A stretch of 42,043 nt of DNA from Saprospiraceae bacterium (GCA_022448945.1 JAKVCV010000028.1:1-42043); one strand, 5' to 3'; shown: positions 30,498-40,576, counted from the stretch's first letter. Numbers and translations: made by a program. Notes: generated by a model not told the origin, from the letters alone.

Positions 30498-31478
30498 TTA
30501 AGCACCTTGACTTCAATACATTCCTACTGGAGTGTTAACTACACCAGTTTTGTAGTAATCAAAGAAAGGAACAGAATACAGTTGAGTTCTTTTATCGTAA
30601 TCAAATTCACCGTCCATTGTTGGTCTTTGGTGGAAACCTGTATAGATAGGATTTACCATCATTTGTGAATCAAAATCAGCCATAAAGTAGTATGCAGTAT
30701 CAGATTCTACATATACAGATGGTATGATTTGTCGACCGTTACCTAGTTGTTGGTTAACACCTTCATTGATAGCGTCGATTTTTGTTGGTTTATATTGTAG
30801 AGAAACATTGTCTCCTAAGATTTTTTTCCATTTTTGGTGTGCCTTACCACCGTCTTTCACCAAAATTCTTTTTGTGTTAAATGGCATTGGTCTACCAATA
30901 GCATCTACGAAACCTCTAGATCTTTTTTCTACTTCGTCTAGTACTTCAACAGAAGGAGCAGCAGCAGGAAGTAGGTTATCAAACTCGATAGCAGATTCTG
31001 GGCTAAGAAGATGGTTAGCAGAGAAAAGCAATTCACCATCTGGAGATAGAGTGTCAGTAAAACCTTTGTTAATAAGTTCAAATACAGTAGTATTTAACTT
31101 GTTGTATACAGCAGATAGTCTGTCTCTTACGTCTACTTGGTATTGTTTTTCTAGTTTCTGTGTGTTATCCATAACACCTTTCATATATTCTCGTGTGTAG
31201 TCCAAAGAAACAGCTTGTTTAATTGGAGATAGTTCTGTAACGAAACCTTTAGCAGATTTACCTTGTGGTATCTTAGAACCCTCAGCAACGTCTTCAGCAA
31301 CAGAAAGACCAGTAATAGAAACAAATCTTTCAGTAATTTCAGTAGTATCTTCTACTCTAGAAAGAACTGCAAAGTCCGATTTACCCATAGGGTACTCTGA
31401 TGTGTTATCAATAACTTGTTTAGTAGCTTTTGTATATCAATTCCAAAAACTTAGAATATCTTGGTTAGTTCCAAACAT
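30498..31478 (-). CDS. Major capsid protein
   Basis: A 326-residue protein in the position, size and context of a HK97-type major capsid: downstream of portal, scaffold and decoration genes and followed by its own terminator. The motifs KQYQVDVRDRLSAVYNKLNT (a spine-like helix) and IIPSVYVESDTAYYFMADFD with KRTQLYSVPFFDYYKTGVV (P- and A-domain strands) fit. Only 2 of its 24 glycines use UGA, one near each end, an expected signature of very high expression. Without UGA decoding the protein would lose both termini. Confidence 0.85.
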
Positions 31479-31504
31479 ATTAGTTAACTAATTAATAAAT
31501 AAAA

Positions 31505-31924
31505 TTATACAGCGATTAGCTTATTGATTCTTACAAGTACATCTGTAGTGTCACCGATTGTACCAGCTTTTTTTGTAGATAATACTTTGAATACATCCGT
31601 TGTACTTGCTCCAAGGTCAATTTCTTGAACTCCTGAATTAATAACTAGATCTACTTCAGTATTTCTGTTTATAGCAGCAAAAGGAGCATCTGCGTTACCT
31701 TTATAGATTGCTTCTGCATCAGCGACAACTTGTATATCTTCTCCGTTATCTGATACACAAAAACCTAGTTCTGTAGATGCAGCAGTAGCTTCAATAGCTA
31801 AACCTGTTGCAGGGTCGATAGTAATCATTTTACCGATCAAATTATCTGTAATTGCAGGATCTTTTGCGATAAGATCTGACAAATCAGGCATACTTCTACC
31901 TGGTGTGTAAAGTTGAAAGCTCAT
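31505..31924 (-). CDS. Capsid decoration/head protein
   Basis: A 139-residue, strand-rich protein just ahead of the major capsid gene. The pattern NLIGKMITIDPATGLAIEA followed by GFCVSDNGEDIQVV resembles small head decoration proteins that sit on capsid three-folds. All ten glycines use GGN codons and none uses UGA, which sets it apart from neighbouring genes and points to high expression. Decoration role inferred from order and size. Confidence 0.75.
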   Translation of the reverse strand: MSFQLYTPGRSMPDLSDLIAKDPAITDNLIGKMITIDPATGLAIEATAASTELGFCVSDNGEDIQVVADAEAIYKGNADAPFAAINRNTEVDLVINSGVQEIDLGASTTDVFKVLSTKKAGTIGDTTDVLVRINKLIAV

Positions 31925-31946
31925 TTAAATAAATACAAATTAAAAC

Positions 31947-32426
31947 TTATCAAAATAGTTTTTTCTTAATATCTTCCTGTAAGCTACTATAACCATTCTC
32001 TGGCTCGTTCCTTTGTCATCTTGTATTCGGCAAAGTGAAGTCACCATAGACATCTTTAGCTGCTTCCATAAGACTCATTTCTTTAACATCAGCGATTGTT
32101 TTGATCGCTTCAATGTTAGCATCAGGCTTCAGAGACAATATTTCCTTTTCCATCTCAATTTTTTGGAGCACTTCCTTAGTATGAGCTTCTAAGTCAATTT
32201 CTTCTCTTTCTTCATTTTCCTGCTGTCTTCTTTGAATAGCTTTGTGTTTTTTCTTTAGAAGTTTTTCATTCTTCTTTCTTAAAGAAGAGTTTTCTTCTTC
32301 CAATCTAGCTATTTTTTCTTCTTCATTTTCTTCTTTGTCGTCTTTTTGTACGGCATCTTTTTCTTTTAATGAAGATAAATCTTGTTCGTTTTGAGGTTGA
32401 ACATCCTTTTCGTCGACTTTTTCCAT
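31947..32426 (-). CDS. Capsid scaffolding protein
   Basis: A 159-residue, Glu/Lys-rich, coiled-coil protein (EEEKIARLEEENSSLRKKNE, then KLLKKKHKAIQRRQQE) with a conserved-looking C-terminal helix that ends KKKLFG. Scaffolds between portal and capsid genes typically have this build. I chose ATG 32426 because an AT-rich element (TATTTATTATTA) precedes it; a longer frame would start only with TTG. Two UGA glycines. Confidence 0.8.
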
Positions 32427-32459
32427 GTGATCACGTACTAATAATAAATACAATAGGTC

Positions 32460-32780
32460 TTATTGTCATTGCCCGCCCTTACGTGGCTTATGTAACTCTA
32501 ATTTATCAAAAATAATTTTTTTTGCAAGTTTGTGGTATTCAGAGAGTTTTTTTTCGTCTCATCATGCTGATGAAACCAAGTCATTACCTAGAACTGACAA
32601 AAAGTCATCTAGATATAAAACGAGTAATCTTTTTAAATCTAATTCAGTATAAATTACCTCCCTAGATTCTTTTTTTAAATTAAAAAGAATATCTGATTTA
32701 AAAACCTCCTTTTCCTTTATAATTCTATTTATAATTATATCTTGGAATTTTTTCTCATTAAACAATTGGTAAATTGTCAT
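32460..32780 (-). CDS. Small protein between portal and scaffold
   Basis: A 106-residue helical, charged protein with three UGA glycines near its C-terminus (SSAGGDEKK and GGQGQ, the first Gly of GGQ being GGC). The ATG overlaps the portal stop as TAATG. It may be a minor head protein or part of the scaffold system. Unrecognised family. Confidence 0.72.
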
Positions 32781-34717
32781 TATAGTGCTGCCTTATTATC
32801 TAAAGACTCATTTGTTTTAACTATATTATTTGTCATAGCTTGACTTGCCATACTATTAGCTATTCATGTCATTTCTAATCATTCTCAAACAGGTTTTGGC
32901 TTATCGACTCACTCCCTTATCATTAATGTGTTGAGAAATGATAATACTTCAAATTTTAATTCATTATTGATTGCAGAATTAATATATATCCAAAGAGTTT
33001 GCAAATCCAATCAAGGAATAAAAATGTTCTGTGGTTTTAATCAAGAGCTAATCATTTCTTTCATCATCAAAGAATGTCTTTCGCTGCTATCCATTGGTTC
33101 AATACTTTCTATAAAAGCATCGTCAAATCACATTTTTCTATACATTTCACGTTTAAACATCTTAGCTGATATAGGTGACACATTAGGATCTTGTAGAACT
33201 ATTGGAAGTATAGATTGCATATTAGATAGTTTCCTCATATTATCCTCTCTTCTCTTCTTACTTGAAAATACTTCTACAGTAGGATTCAAACCAGAGATAA
33301 AATCTTGCTCTGTTATTTTCAATAATTCTCAATCATCATCTAATAGCTGAGTTACTTTCTTTCATCAATTATCTCTTACATGTTTCCTCATGTATCTCAT
33401 ATAAATTACTTCCCAAAACATTTGCTCTCAAATCATTAGATTATCAGCATCTACATCAAATACAACATTAGACCTTTGCAATTGCAATTCAGTGTCTCAT
33501 AATGTATTTGTATCAGGACTCAGTCATCTTACTATACCAGTTAATCACGTAGTATCCTCTGCTAGTTTTTGTATGTACTGGAAAAACTGCTGAGATTGGT
33601 TTGTATTATTTAATTCTTGTACTGGCTGAGTTATTTGACCCTGCATAGAATCTACAGGTATAAATTTAGGTCAACTCTCTGCTCTATCTAAAAGGTCATT
33701 TATGTTATTTATAGCTCTTACATCAACAAAATAATTATCAAAACCTGCTTCACGCATTTCTTTTATCTGCATAGCATTAATTAGCTTTGTCATTGTTATT
33801 TGTGTAGGATACATTAACTCTCTATATGAGATACCCCATGGGTCTTCTATCAGTGGGAAAGAGTTAGATATAGCAACTGGGAAAGGTATAGTATCAGGAT
33901 ACTTTTTTTCTTGAGGTGTTAATGGTTTTATCTCTTCTCGTTTAATTATCTTCGAGTGAGCATTAGCTAATGTACAGAAATACTTCCTACCATTAATACA
34001 TACAAAACAATTTAACACATATACTGGATCATTGTAACTGTCCATCTGAGTTATTAGCCTTTGTTGTTTTTTTCTTAAATTAGATCTCTGTTCTGAAAGG
34101 GTCTGTCATGCTTGAACCTCATCTAAATCGAAATATCATCACACCACACTCTCTTTGCTTTTTAACTCTCCAATGCTAGTTGACCGACTCATTAGATGGA
34201 AATCAAAGTTATTATCCATAACGTTACCATTAGTATCAGGATACCAACACAATGGATCTATGTTAATAAAATCCACTACCTGCTTAGATCTGTTCCATCA
34301 CAAAGGAATACGTATTCAGACACCATAATCAAAAACATCATACAACATTTCTTTATCTTTTATATGTTTCCTCATTACCTTTTGGTCAAAATCTACTATT
34401 TTATTAAGCTTTTGTGCTACATCTCTGTCATTAAAGTCTGATTCAGTATAAACAGGAGAAATTCACTCATTCTTAAACATAGCAACAAAGGTTTTCTTCA
34501 TCTGAAACAACAAATCATATGTCATCTTGCCAGATGCGTTCATGCTTTTAACTTTATCATCTATTCTTTTATATAATTCTAATTTAGCAGAAACAGCAGA
34601 TTGAGACTTGTTATAGCACTTTCATAACTCCGTTACTATCTCTTCTCTTAACTTTTTATTGCTCTTTATATCTTTTTCCGAAATAGCTTGGTTTTTCTTC
34701 CAGTTTTTTATATACAT
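32780..34717 (-). CDS. Portal protein
   Basis: A 645-residue protein in the size range of podovirus portals. It contains a helical N-terminal segment, a strand-rich wing region (VYVLNCFVCINGRKYFC, PFPVAISNSFPLIEDPWG), a helical stem (YRELMYPTQITMTKLINAMQ) and a C-terminal helical crown. Twenty-two of its 32 glycines use UGA, the opposite bias from the capsid gene. It follows TerL in the usual TerS-TerL-portal order. The portal forms the dodecameric DNA channel of the head. Confidence 0.85.
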
Positions 34718-34787
34718 GGCTAATTCAAACGTAAATTACTGTCAATAGTATTTATTTTTAATTATATTTCAAACATACAATATATAA
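34718..34787. other. Short AT-rich gap between TerL and portal
   Basis: Seventy AT-rich bases, the largest gap in the packaging cluster. I see no ORF or strong hairpin. The part next to the portal ATG may hold its translation signal. Confidence 0.5.
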
Positions 34788-36080
34788 TTAATCAATCCAA
34801 TTACTTACTAACGATTTAAAATTACTTCTATTTCATTTATCTATCAACTCCATAAATACATACCTTATAGCATCAATAGCATGATTATATTCGTCTATAG
34901 GAGTTTCTAAAAAGTTACCGTTCTTATCTTGATCCCAACAGTAATTCCTAAATTCTAGTATAATATTAGTACTTCTAGATGTAATATATATTTTTTTTTG
35001 TTGCATAAATCATATTCAAGACTCAACTCAACCTTTTGTTTTTTTTACAGGTCTTATATTTAATCATAATAAATATAACTCCTCTATCGAATCTGGTCTA
35101 GAAGAATCAGCAATAAATCTCTCAGATGTATTTATACCAAAAGAAATTATTTTTGCATATAATTTGTCGTTCAATATTCATGGAGAATAAATTAATTCGT
35201 CAACAAGTATACCATCTGACCATTTATAGACTCAAACAACTGCAGCTGGATCGTTATATCAAAAATCTATACCGTAACCTATCAACTTACATTCTGTTTC
35301 AGGGTTAATATCGTTAACTATTTGCCACTTACTAAAAATGACACCCTCTAGCTTACCATATTTTCAAAGTCAATAAATTTCTCGCTGTCTTTTATTCTTT
35401 TCCTTTAAAGACTCAATTTCTTTTATGAGAGATTCTCATATAAAAGGATTATCTTTATACGTACTAACTATTACCTCAACATCTCCTTCCTGCTTAGCTC
35501 TTTTTTGCTCTAGTTCTGTATTTATCCAAATGTCTTCACTATCTGGATTAAAATCTAAAAATATTTTGTCATTAGTACGGACTATCAACTGGAAAAATTC
35601 TTCTTGGAACGTTAAAGCATTAGCTTCATTACAATATAATATATCACGACGCTTACCCTTAATTTTTTCTTGATCATCTGCTCACATAAACTCTACCATT
35701 CTTCATCTGTAGGTGTAAGTTTTATCTGTTTTGTTCCTATGTTCTTTGTTTAATAGAAAAACAGTTCATGTATCAACTATTATCTGCTCAAAATCCCTTA
35801 TTACTGTTGATTTTAAGTCACTCTTAAACTTTCTAACAACAGTACATATCCAACTAGCAGATTCCTCTTCTCATTCTGGATACTGTTTTAATTCTCATTT
35901 TTTTCAAAAAACACAATCTTCAGTGTTAACTTCTGAGTCTAGGTAACCAGTAATAAGCCATCTCCAGATTATTTGTAGTATAGAATATGTTTTGCCTGAC
36001 CTAGTACCTCACCTATTAATCTTTATCTTTTTGTCAGACTCTATGTTTTTGTGGAAGACATTTCCTGTTCTAAGTTTCAT
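34788..36080 (-). CDS. terL: Terminase large subunit
   Basis: A 430-residue ATPase-nuclease that packages DNA into the procapsid. Walker A is GGTRSGKT at residues 24-31, and the first glycine is a UGA codon. Walker B lies in RRDILYCNEAN (about 144-154), with the catalytic Glu at 152. The nuclease core starts at GIDFGYNDPAAVVGVYKW, and the C-terminus has TPIDEYNHAIDAIRYVF, a typical terminase end. Start overlaps the end of TerS by 40 nt. This is the most certain identification in the window. Confidence 0.95.
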
Positions 36081-36622
36081 TCAACGATATTATCATCTAA
36101 ATCTTTTGAATTAATAACTTTTCATTCTCATATTCTTCTTACTACATGTTCTATAACTATTTTGTTACTAGATATTTTACCTCAATCAGCATCTTCATGC
36201 CTAACAACATCACTCCATCAATAATTTTTAAGAGCAAATATAGCAGCTGTAGGATTTTCATGTAGTAATTTCTCATATTCCACTTCTATAAGGGTCTTTG
36301 CTCTTTTAATTAGGTAATCAAACTCGTCAGATCTTTTTGCATACTTGTATAAACTACTCTTGTCCCTAAATCACAAAAAAAAAGAAAGATCTCATAGAGA
36401 AGGATTAGGTACATACAATTCCTCATAAGAATCTTTTCAAACTTTTATTCTTTTTTTTCTCGAACACATTCCTCAGTTAAAATATTCTACAATTCTATTA
36501 GCAAGAGCTTCTGGAGTCTTATAAAAAGGACAAGAACCATTCATGCCTCTTGTCTTTTTTCACAAAAGAACATCTTTTGTTATTCAAGATCAACTAATTG
36601 CAATTTTTTTGTTTTTTGGCAT
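36041..36622 (-). CDS. terS: Terminase small subunit
   Basis: A 193-residue protein that recognises phage DNA for packaging. It has a short N-terminal region with CPFYKTPEALANRIVEYFNG and then the pattern LSFFLGFRDKSSLYKYAKRS, EVEYEKLLHENPTAAIFALKN and YGWSD, as in DNA-packaging proteins of the TerS type that precede TerL in many phages. Ten or so UGA glycines. It overlaps TerL by 40 nt and its own start overlaps the preceding small gene by 29 nt. Confidence 0.88.
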
Positions 36623-36806
36623 CAGTCAAATTTCTTTTATAAAGTTTTCCAGTAATCCAAGTCTGGAACGACAGTAGAGAAAAAGAAGTTACAGAAGCAT
36701 CTTTTCTGAACTCATCATGTAATCTAAGAAATTCCAATATCATAGATAAACATATTTTAGCTCTGTGCTTTTCGTCGTATCAACTTCTTCACTTACTTTT
36801 AGACAT
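36594..36806 (-). CDS. Small basic protein before TerS
   Basis: A 70-residue basic protein (MSKSKGRSGYDEKHRAKICL, then LLSFQTWITGKLYKRNLT), helical with two UGA glycines. It overlaps TerS by 29 nt, so it is co-translated with it. A packaging accessory or nucleic-acid-binding function is possible; the family is unknown. Confidence 0.68.
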
Positions 36807-36827
36807 AAAAGAATTAATAATAAACAA

Positions 36828-37124
36828 TTATCTAACTATTCTTTTTAATGATTTTCATGGTTTAAATTTTACAACACTTACAGAATTAGTATGAACCCTT
36901 TCTCAAGTACGTAAATCTAAAGTCTCTCTACCTGTATACATAGATTTATAAAAAGTTCAAAATCATCTCAATAGTACTTTTCACTCATCTTTTATTCAAA
37001 TAGACATAACCTCAATAAATTCATCTATAACAGTTTTTGTTTTTTCTTTACTAAAGTTTAGTCTTCTGGAAACCTCATCAATAATAGAAGAAGTATTCAT
37101 TTTTCTATCATAACTATAACTCAT
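36828..37124 (-). CDS. HU/IHF-family DNA-binding protein
   Basis: A 98-residue HU-like protein. The signature LLRGFGTFYKS (about 51-61) is followed by YTGRETLDLRTGERVHTN and VVKFKPGKSLKRIV, in the standard order of an HU arm and C-terminal strand. Both glycines in GFGTF are UGA codons, which independently fixes the meaning of UGA. HU bends and compacts DNA. First gene of the late minus operon, next to the divergent promoter region, so it may help packaging or regulate late transcription. Confidence 0.92.
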
Positions 37125-37253
37125 TTTTTAAAAAAGATATAAATATTACTTATGGTATACAAAAATACCCTTCAAAAGCAACACTTTTATAAAAAGACTT
37201 GATTTTATGTAAAAAAAAAATATAAAGTTTACGTTTACAACGTAATTTTTTAT
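37125..37253. promoter_or_regulatory. Divergent promoter region
   Basis: This 129-nt gap separates the late minus block from the plus-strand accessory block. A plus promoter candidate is TTGATT (37199-37204), 16 nt, TATAAA (37221-37226), 28 nt before the ATG at 37254. A poly-A run fills most of the spacer. A GGTAT-ACAAAA-ATACC inverted repeat near 37154-37170 could be an operator or belong to the minus promoter. Regulatory assignment is inferred. Confidence 0.6.
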
Positions 37254-37484
37254 ATGAAAACAAGAAAACAAACACTTATATTTGTTCTTTGCATGATAAT
37301 AGTTTGATTATCTAACAATACAAATATTTTTTCTTCAGAAGTAAGTGACCTACAGGACAAATGTAATATATGTCATAGGACAAGCATTGCAAAACCCTTA
37401 GGTTACACAGTAGAATCAATTATGAACGATGTTAATGAAAATTGATGCAAATTCAAAGACTACCTTGAACAAAAATGCAAATAA
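37254..37484 (+). CDS. Exported cysteine-rich protein with CxxCH motif
   Basis: A 76-residue protein with a signal peptide (RKQTLIFVLCMIIVGLSNNT) and a short mature part that contains CNICH, followed by two more cysteines. CxxCH is the haem attachment motif of c-type cytochromes, but here the mature domain is too short to judge and a disulphide role is just as likely. First gene of its operon, behind the promoter candidate. Two UGA glycines. Confidence 0.7.
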
Positions 37485-37503
37485 ATTTATACAACTATAT
37501 ATT

Positions 37504-37650
37504 ATGAACAAATACAAAGTAATTAAAAAACGACCTTGATGACCTGATGTGGCTTGTGTATGAGAGTTAGAGAAAAGTACATATTGAGATACATATGCCT
37601 TTCATTGGTTTTGTGGTTTCCATTGATGTGATTATGGTGAATATCTGTAA
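37504..37650 (+). CDS. Small Cys/His/Trp-rich protein
   Basis: A 48-residue protein whose centre is rich in Cys, His and aromatics (YAFHWFCGFHGCDYGEY). The Cys and His spacing could bind a metal ion, but no standard motif fits. Five UGA glycines. Preceded by the TATATTATG start element. Confidence 0.6.
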
Positions 37651-37683
37651 ATTAAGTAAGCTGTTTTATAACTAATTATAAAG

Positions 37684-38346
37684 ATGACAAAGTGAATATG
37701 ATACATAAAAGATTGATCAGTTACTGAAGATACTTTTATTTGAGAGGTAGAGATATCTAAATACAAAACTGAAGAATATGAAATGGTACACTGAATTTGA
37801 TATGTTGACAAGATTTTGTTAAAAAAAATTGATGAAATACAAAGAGAAAGATTCAACAAGAAAGTATGTAAAAACGTAGAACAAAAAAAAATATCAAAAT
37901 CATCTAATAAAATATGAATGACAAAAATGTCAGACGTACATGAATGATTTAAGTGAACTTTTTTGGAACACACACCTTTGCGAAAGGTTTTTGTATATCA
38001 CGATTTTTCTTTTGATTTTATTGGTTCAATACTTCGAAAAACAAAGATTTTCGAAAAGTATCATTGAAAGATTAATATTTATTATCCTTGATGATGAAGC
38101 AAACGATCAGAAGATAAGTACGACTATATACAGTTCCAACCTAACGATTGGTCAGACTCAGACTTATACAGAAAAGATGGTGTTTATGCGTTTTGTTGCG
38201 ATGGTTATATAGATTGGCAATTTTGACAGACTTGAATTTTATCTTGCGAAGATGCAAGAAAAATGTGTGAGTTCACTGAAGAAGAAAAAGAATTCTTCAA
38301 GGAACTAAACTTATCAAAAGAGGAAATTGATGTTTTAATATCTTAA
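37684..38346 (+). CDS. Accessory protein, unknown
   Basis: A 220-residue soluble protein and the largest of the accessory cluster. The first 70 residues are strand-rich and glycine-rich (TKGIGYIKDGSVTEDTFIGE), followed by a basic part (KISKSSNKIGMTKMSDVHEG) and a C-terminal half with an acidic end (CEFTEEEKEFFKELNLSKEE). Sixteen or more UGA glycines; three consecutive ones occur in YYPGGGSKR. No family recognised. Confidence 0.78.
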
Positions 38347-38356
38347 TTATACTATT

Positions 38357-38563
38357 ATGAAATATAAAACAGTAACGGTTACACAAGAAACTATAGATAT
38401 GTTAGATGGACTATGAATAGACTACGTACAGTGAGACACTTTGTACGAAGTAGACTTTTACGACGCAAGACCTTACTTGCTTTGATGAGGGATAGCCATT
38501 CTTCTTATTATTGCATGTTTAGCTATAAACTCAGACCTTTACATTTCTAACCTATGTTGATAA
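38357..38563 (+). CDS. Small single-span membrane protein
   Basis: A 68-residue protein with an N-terminal polar part and one transmembrane helix (YLLGGGIAILLIIACLAINS), giving N-in or N-out topology that cannot be judged. Six UGA glycines, including the last residue. Its TAA overlaps the next ATG (TAATG), so it is coupled. Confidence 0.7.
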
Positions 38564-38661
38564 TGACACCTAAATACAGAGTACGAGCAGATGGAAAGAT
38601 GCAAGATGAAGTTGTTGGCAACCGTTACGAACACACACATTTACTTAATAATATAGACTAA
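38563..38661 (+). CDS. Tiny accessory ORF
   Basis: A 32-residue basic ORF without UGA codons, coupled at both ends by TAATG overlaps. Its final codons are part of the repeated AATATAGACTAATG start element of the cluster, so it might be only a translated leader. Function unknown. Confidence 0.45.
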   Translation: MTPKYRVRADGKMQDEVVGNRYEHTHLLNNID

Positions 38662-38798
38662 TGAAAATAAAAGACATCGTAGCAATGGTATTGCTAATAC
38701 TGTGATCTTTATACTTTGCAAGTCAATGAGATATAACAAATGCAGTAACTATAGTTTGTAGTTCTCTTGTTATCACATATGTAATAGAAAGAAAGTAA
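38661..38798 (+). CDS. Small two-helix membrane protein
   Basis: A 45-residue protein with two hydrophobic segments (VAMVLLILGSLYFAS and VTIVCSSLVITYVI) separated by a short loop, the usual size of phage membrane accessory proteins. Two UGA glycines. The start is the AATATAGACTAATG element itself. Confidence 0.65.
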
Positions 38799-38820
38799 TT
38801 TTACTTGATAATATAAACTA

Positions 38821-39057
38821 ATGAATATACCAAAGTTTAAGATATGAGACAAAGTAGCACATACTTGGGACGCCGTAAATATAACTTATTTTACAATATT
38901 CTCTATAAAAAAGAATCACATACCTAAAAACGATTGAAACTGAGTAAAAGAGACAATTTCGTATTGTTACAATTCTGACAAGAATCTTTGTAGTCGATAC
39001 GGACAGGATGAAATAAGGTATTGCACCAAAGAAGAAGAACGTATTTATTTTAATTAA
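38821..39057 (+). CDS. Accessory protein, unknown
   Basis: A 78-residue soluble protein that begins MNIPKFKIGDKVAHTWDAVN, a pattern seen in small SH3-like or KOW-like strand domains (K-I-G-D-K-V). Three cysteines in the second half. The start is a copy of the AATATAAACTAATG element. Function unknown. Confidence 0.7.
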
Positions 39058-39066
39058 TATAGACTA

Positions 39067-39243
39067 ATGTTTGAAGTACCAATGTTTTTGATATATAGTT
39101 GCTACACAATGACATGTAGCATGTCCGAGATAACTCCTTGATGGACTAGTGTAAATATTTACGAAGATCGCTATGGGATTGATTGATGTGTATACCATAC
39201 AGAAGAACAAATAAAAGACTATTTTTACTCATTTGATAAATAA
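39067..39243 (+). CDS. Accessory protein, unknown
   Basis: A 58-residue protein with several aromatic and cysteine residues (YSCYTMTCSMSEITPGW). Two UGA glycines. Starts with the repeated AATATAGACTAATG element. Unrecognised. Confidence 0.65.
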
Positions 39244-39252
39244 TATAGAATA

Positions 39253-39411
39253 ATGTGTATTAATCGAGCAGAACTAACTAAACCAGAAAAACCAAGACAA
39301 AAAAGAATATTAGACATACTATACCATAGGTTTTGATGAAAAGAACGATACAAAGAGAATAGAGAGTTGATAGAAAAATTAGTAGCTTTTATTTGTGAAA
39401 ATGATTTATAA
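39253..39411 (+). CDS. Small helical accessory protein
   Basis: A 52-residue, basic, helical protein (KPRQKRILDILYHRFGGKER, both glycines UGA). It follows an AATATAGAATAATG element and its stop overlaps the ATG of the next gene. Function unknown. Confidence 0.65.
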
Positions 39412-39770
39412 TGAACACACCATCACTAGAAAGATGTAAGAAACTAAAAGAGATAGGGTATCCTCAAAAACCTTGATATATAATGGAGGATAGGATTGGT
39501 GGCTGAATGAGAAGGAAAGTTATGATAGATTTACACCAACCAACAGTAGCAGAGATGATTTATATTATAACAAAAGACTTTATTTCTTTAGACTGATTAA
39601 GGATAATGAAAGGATGTGATTGATTTTACTTAGAAAAGTATGACATAGATTTTAGTAACGGTGAGATTGAGTATTGTGTGACAGAAACAACAGTATGAAA
39701 ATTACCAAATGCACTAGCAGATATGATAATACTACTACATGAGAAAGGTTTTAAATTGTTTGATAAATAA
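39411..39770 (+). CDS. Paralogous accessory protein 1
   Basis: A 119-residue protein that is clearly related to the gene at 40096: same N-terminus (MNTPSLERCKKLKEIGYPQ) and same C-terminus (NALADMIILLHEKGFKLFDK), with a central part (PTVAEMIYIITKDFISLDG) of the same type but shorter. The C-terminal helix suggests a protein-binding or dimerisation role. Five UGA glycines. No known family. Confidence 0.78.
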
Positions 39771-39816
39771 TAGGGAACAAATACTAGCACCCACATTTAA
39801 TTGATAATATAGACTA

Positions 39817-40083
39817 ATGGATACATTAGAAAAGATAGAAAAGATCAGTCTTAATCCAGGTGAGTATTGTGAAAAAATAGAAGCTATTATAAATGAAGAT
39901 ACTTACCTACATATAGTTAGTATATGAAAAGTAGATTGAAAAAATATGTATAAATTATTCATAAACCTTTCTTATAAGATAGATTATACAGAAAAATCAC
40001 GACCTATAGACTGCGTATGAACACTAGAACAATGTGTTGATTATGCATATGATGAACTAGTAAACAGAGGATTTATTTTATAA
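39817..40083 (+). CDS. Accessory protein, unknown
   Basis: An 88-residue protein of mixed charge with a C-terminal half (TLEQCVDYAYDELVNRGFIL) that resembles the end of the two paralogues flanking it. Three UGA glycines. The start uses the GATAATATAGACTAATG element. Confidence 0.7.
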
Positions 40084-40095
40084 TATAGTTATATT

Positions 40096-40575
40096 ATGAA
40101 CACACCATCACTAGAAAGATGTAAGAAACTAAAAGATATAGGGTATCCTCAAGACTATTGATATTTCTGTTTTAAAGACACCAGAAAACCACATAAGCAA
40201 TACAATCAAAAAGACTGAGAATTTGTCCCTTTCCATGGGGATTATGCTTGATCTTGAATAGAACTTTTTTCTATCCCTCTAGACTTTTGACAAAAGTGAA
40301 AGATTCCTGAAAATGGATATGATGAACATTATCTTATAGCCCCAACAGTAGCAGAAATGATTGATTTGTTGCCAGAAACTTTATGATCAGACCATTATTT
40401 ACGCATTGAAAGAAACCCACACCTTTTTTTCAAAAAACACAATAAAAACTTTTGGGTGTCATACGCAATATACGATGACTATGTAGAGCAAGTACCATCA
40501 GATAGTATACCAAACGCACTAGCAGATATGATTATACTACTACATGAGCAAGGTTTTAAATTGTTTGATAAATAA
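40096..40575 (+). CDS. Paralogous accessory protein 2
   Basis: A 159-residue paralogue of the protein at 39411. The first 20 residues and the last 25 are nearly identical, and the middle is longer. The shared segments are APTVAEMIDLLPETLG and the end NALADMIILLHEQGFKLFDK. The near-identity at DNA level of both ends suggests recent duplication and then divergence of the middle. Function unknown. Confidence 0.78.
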
Positions 40576-40576
40576 T

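Noticed and set aside
30724-31200. Plus-strand ORF of 158 codons inside the capsid gene
   Set aside because: Antisense shadow of the major capsid gene, which avoids UGA and so leaves the other strand open.
31947-32453. Longer scaffold protein starting at 32453
   Set aside because: Its first codon is TTG, while ATG 32426 has an AT-rich element upstream as for other starts.
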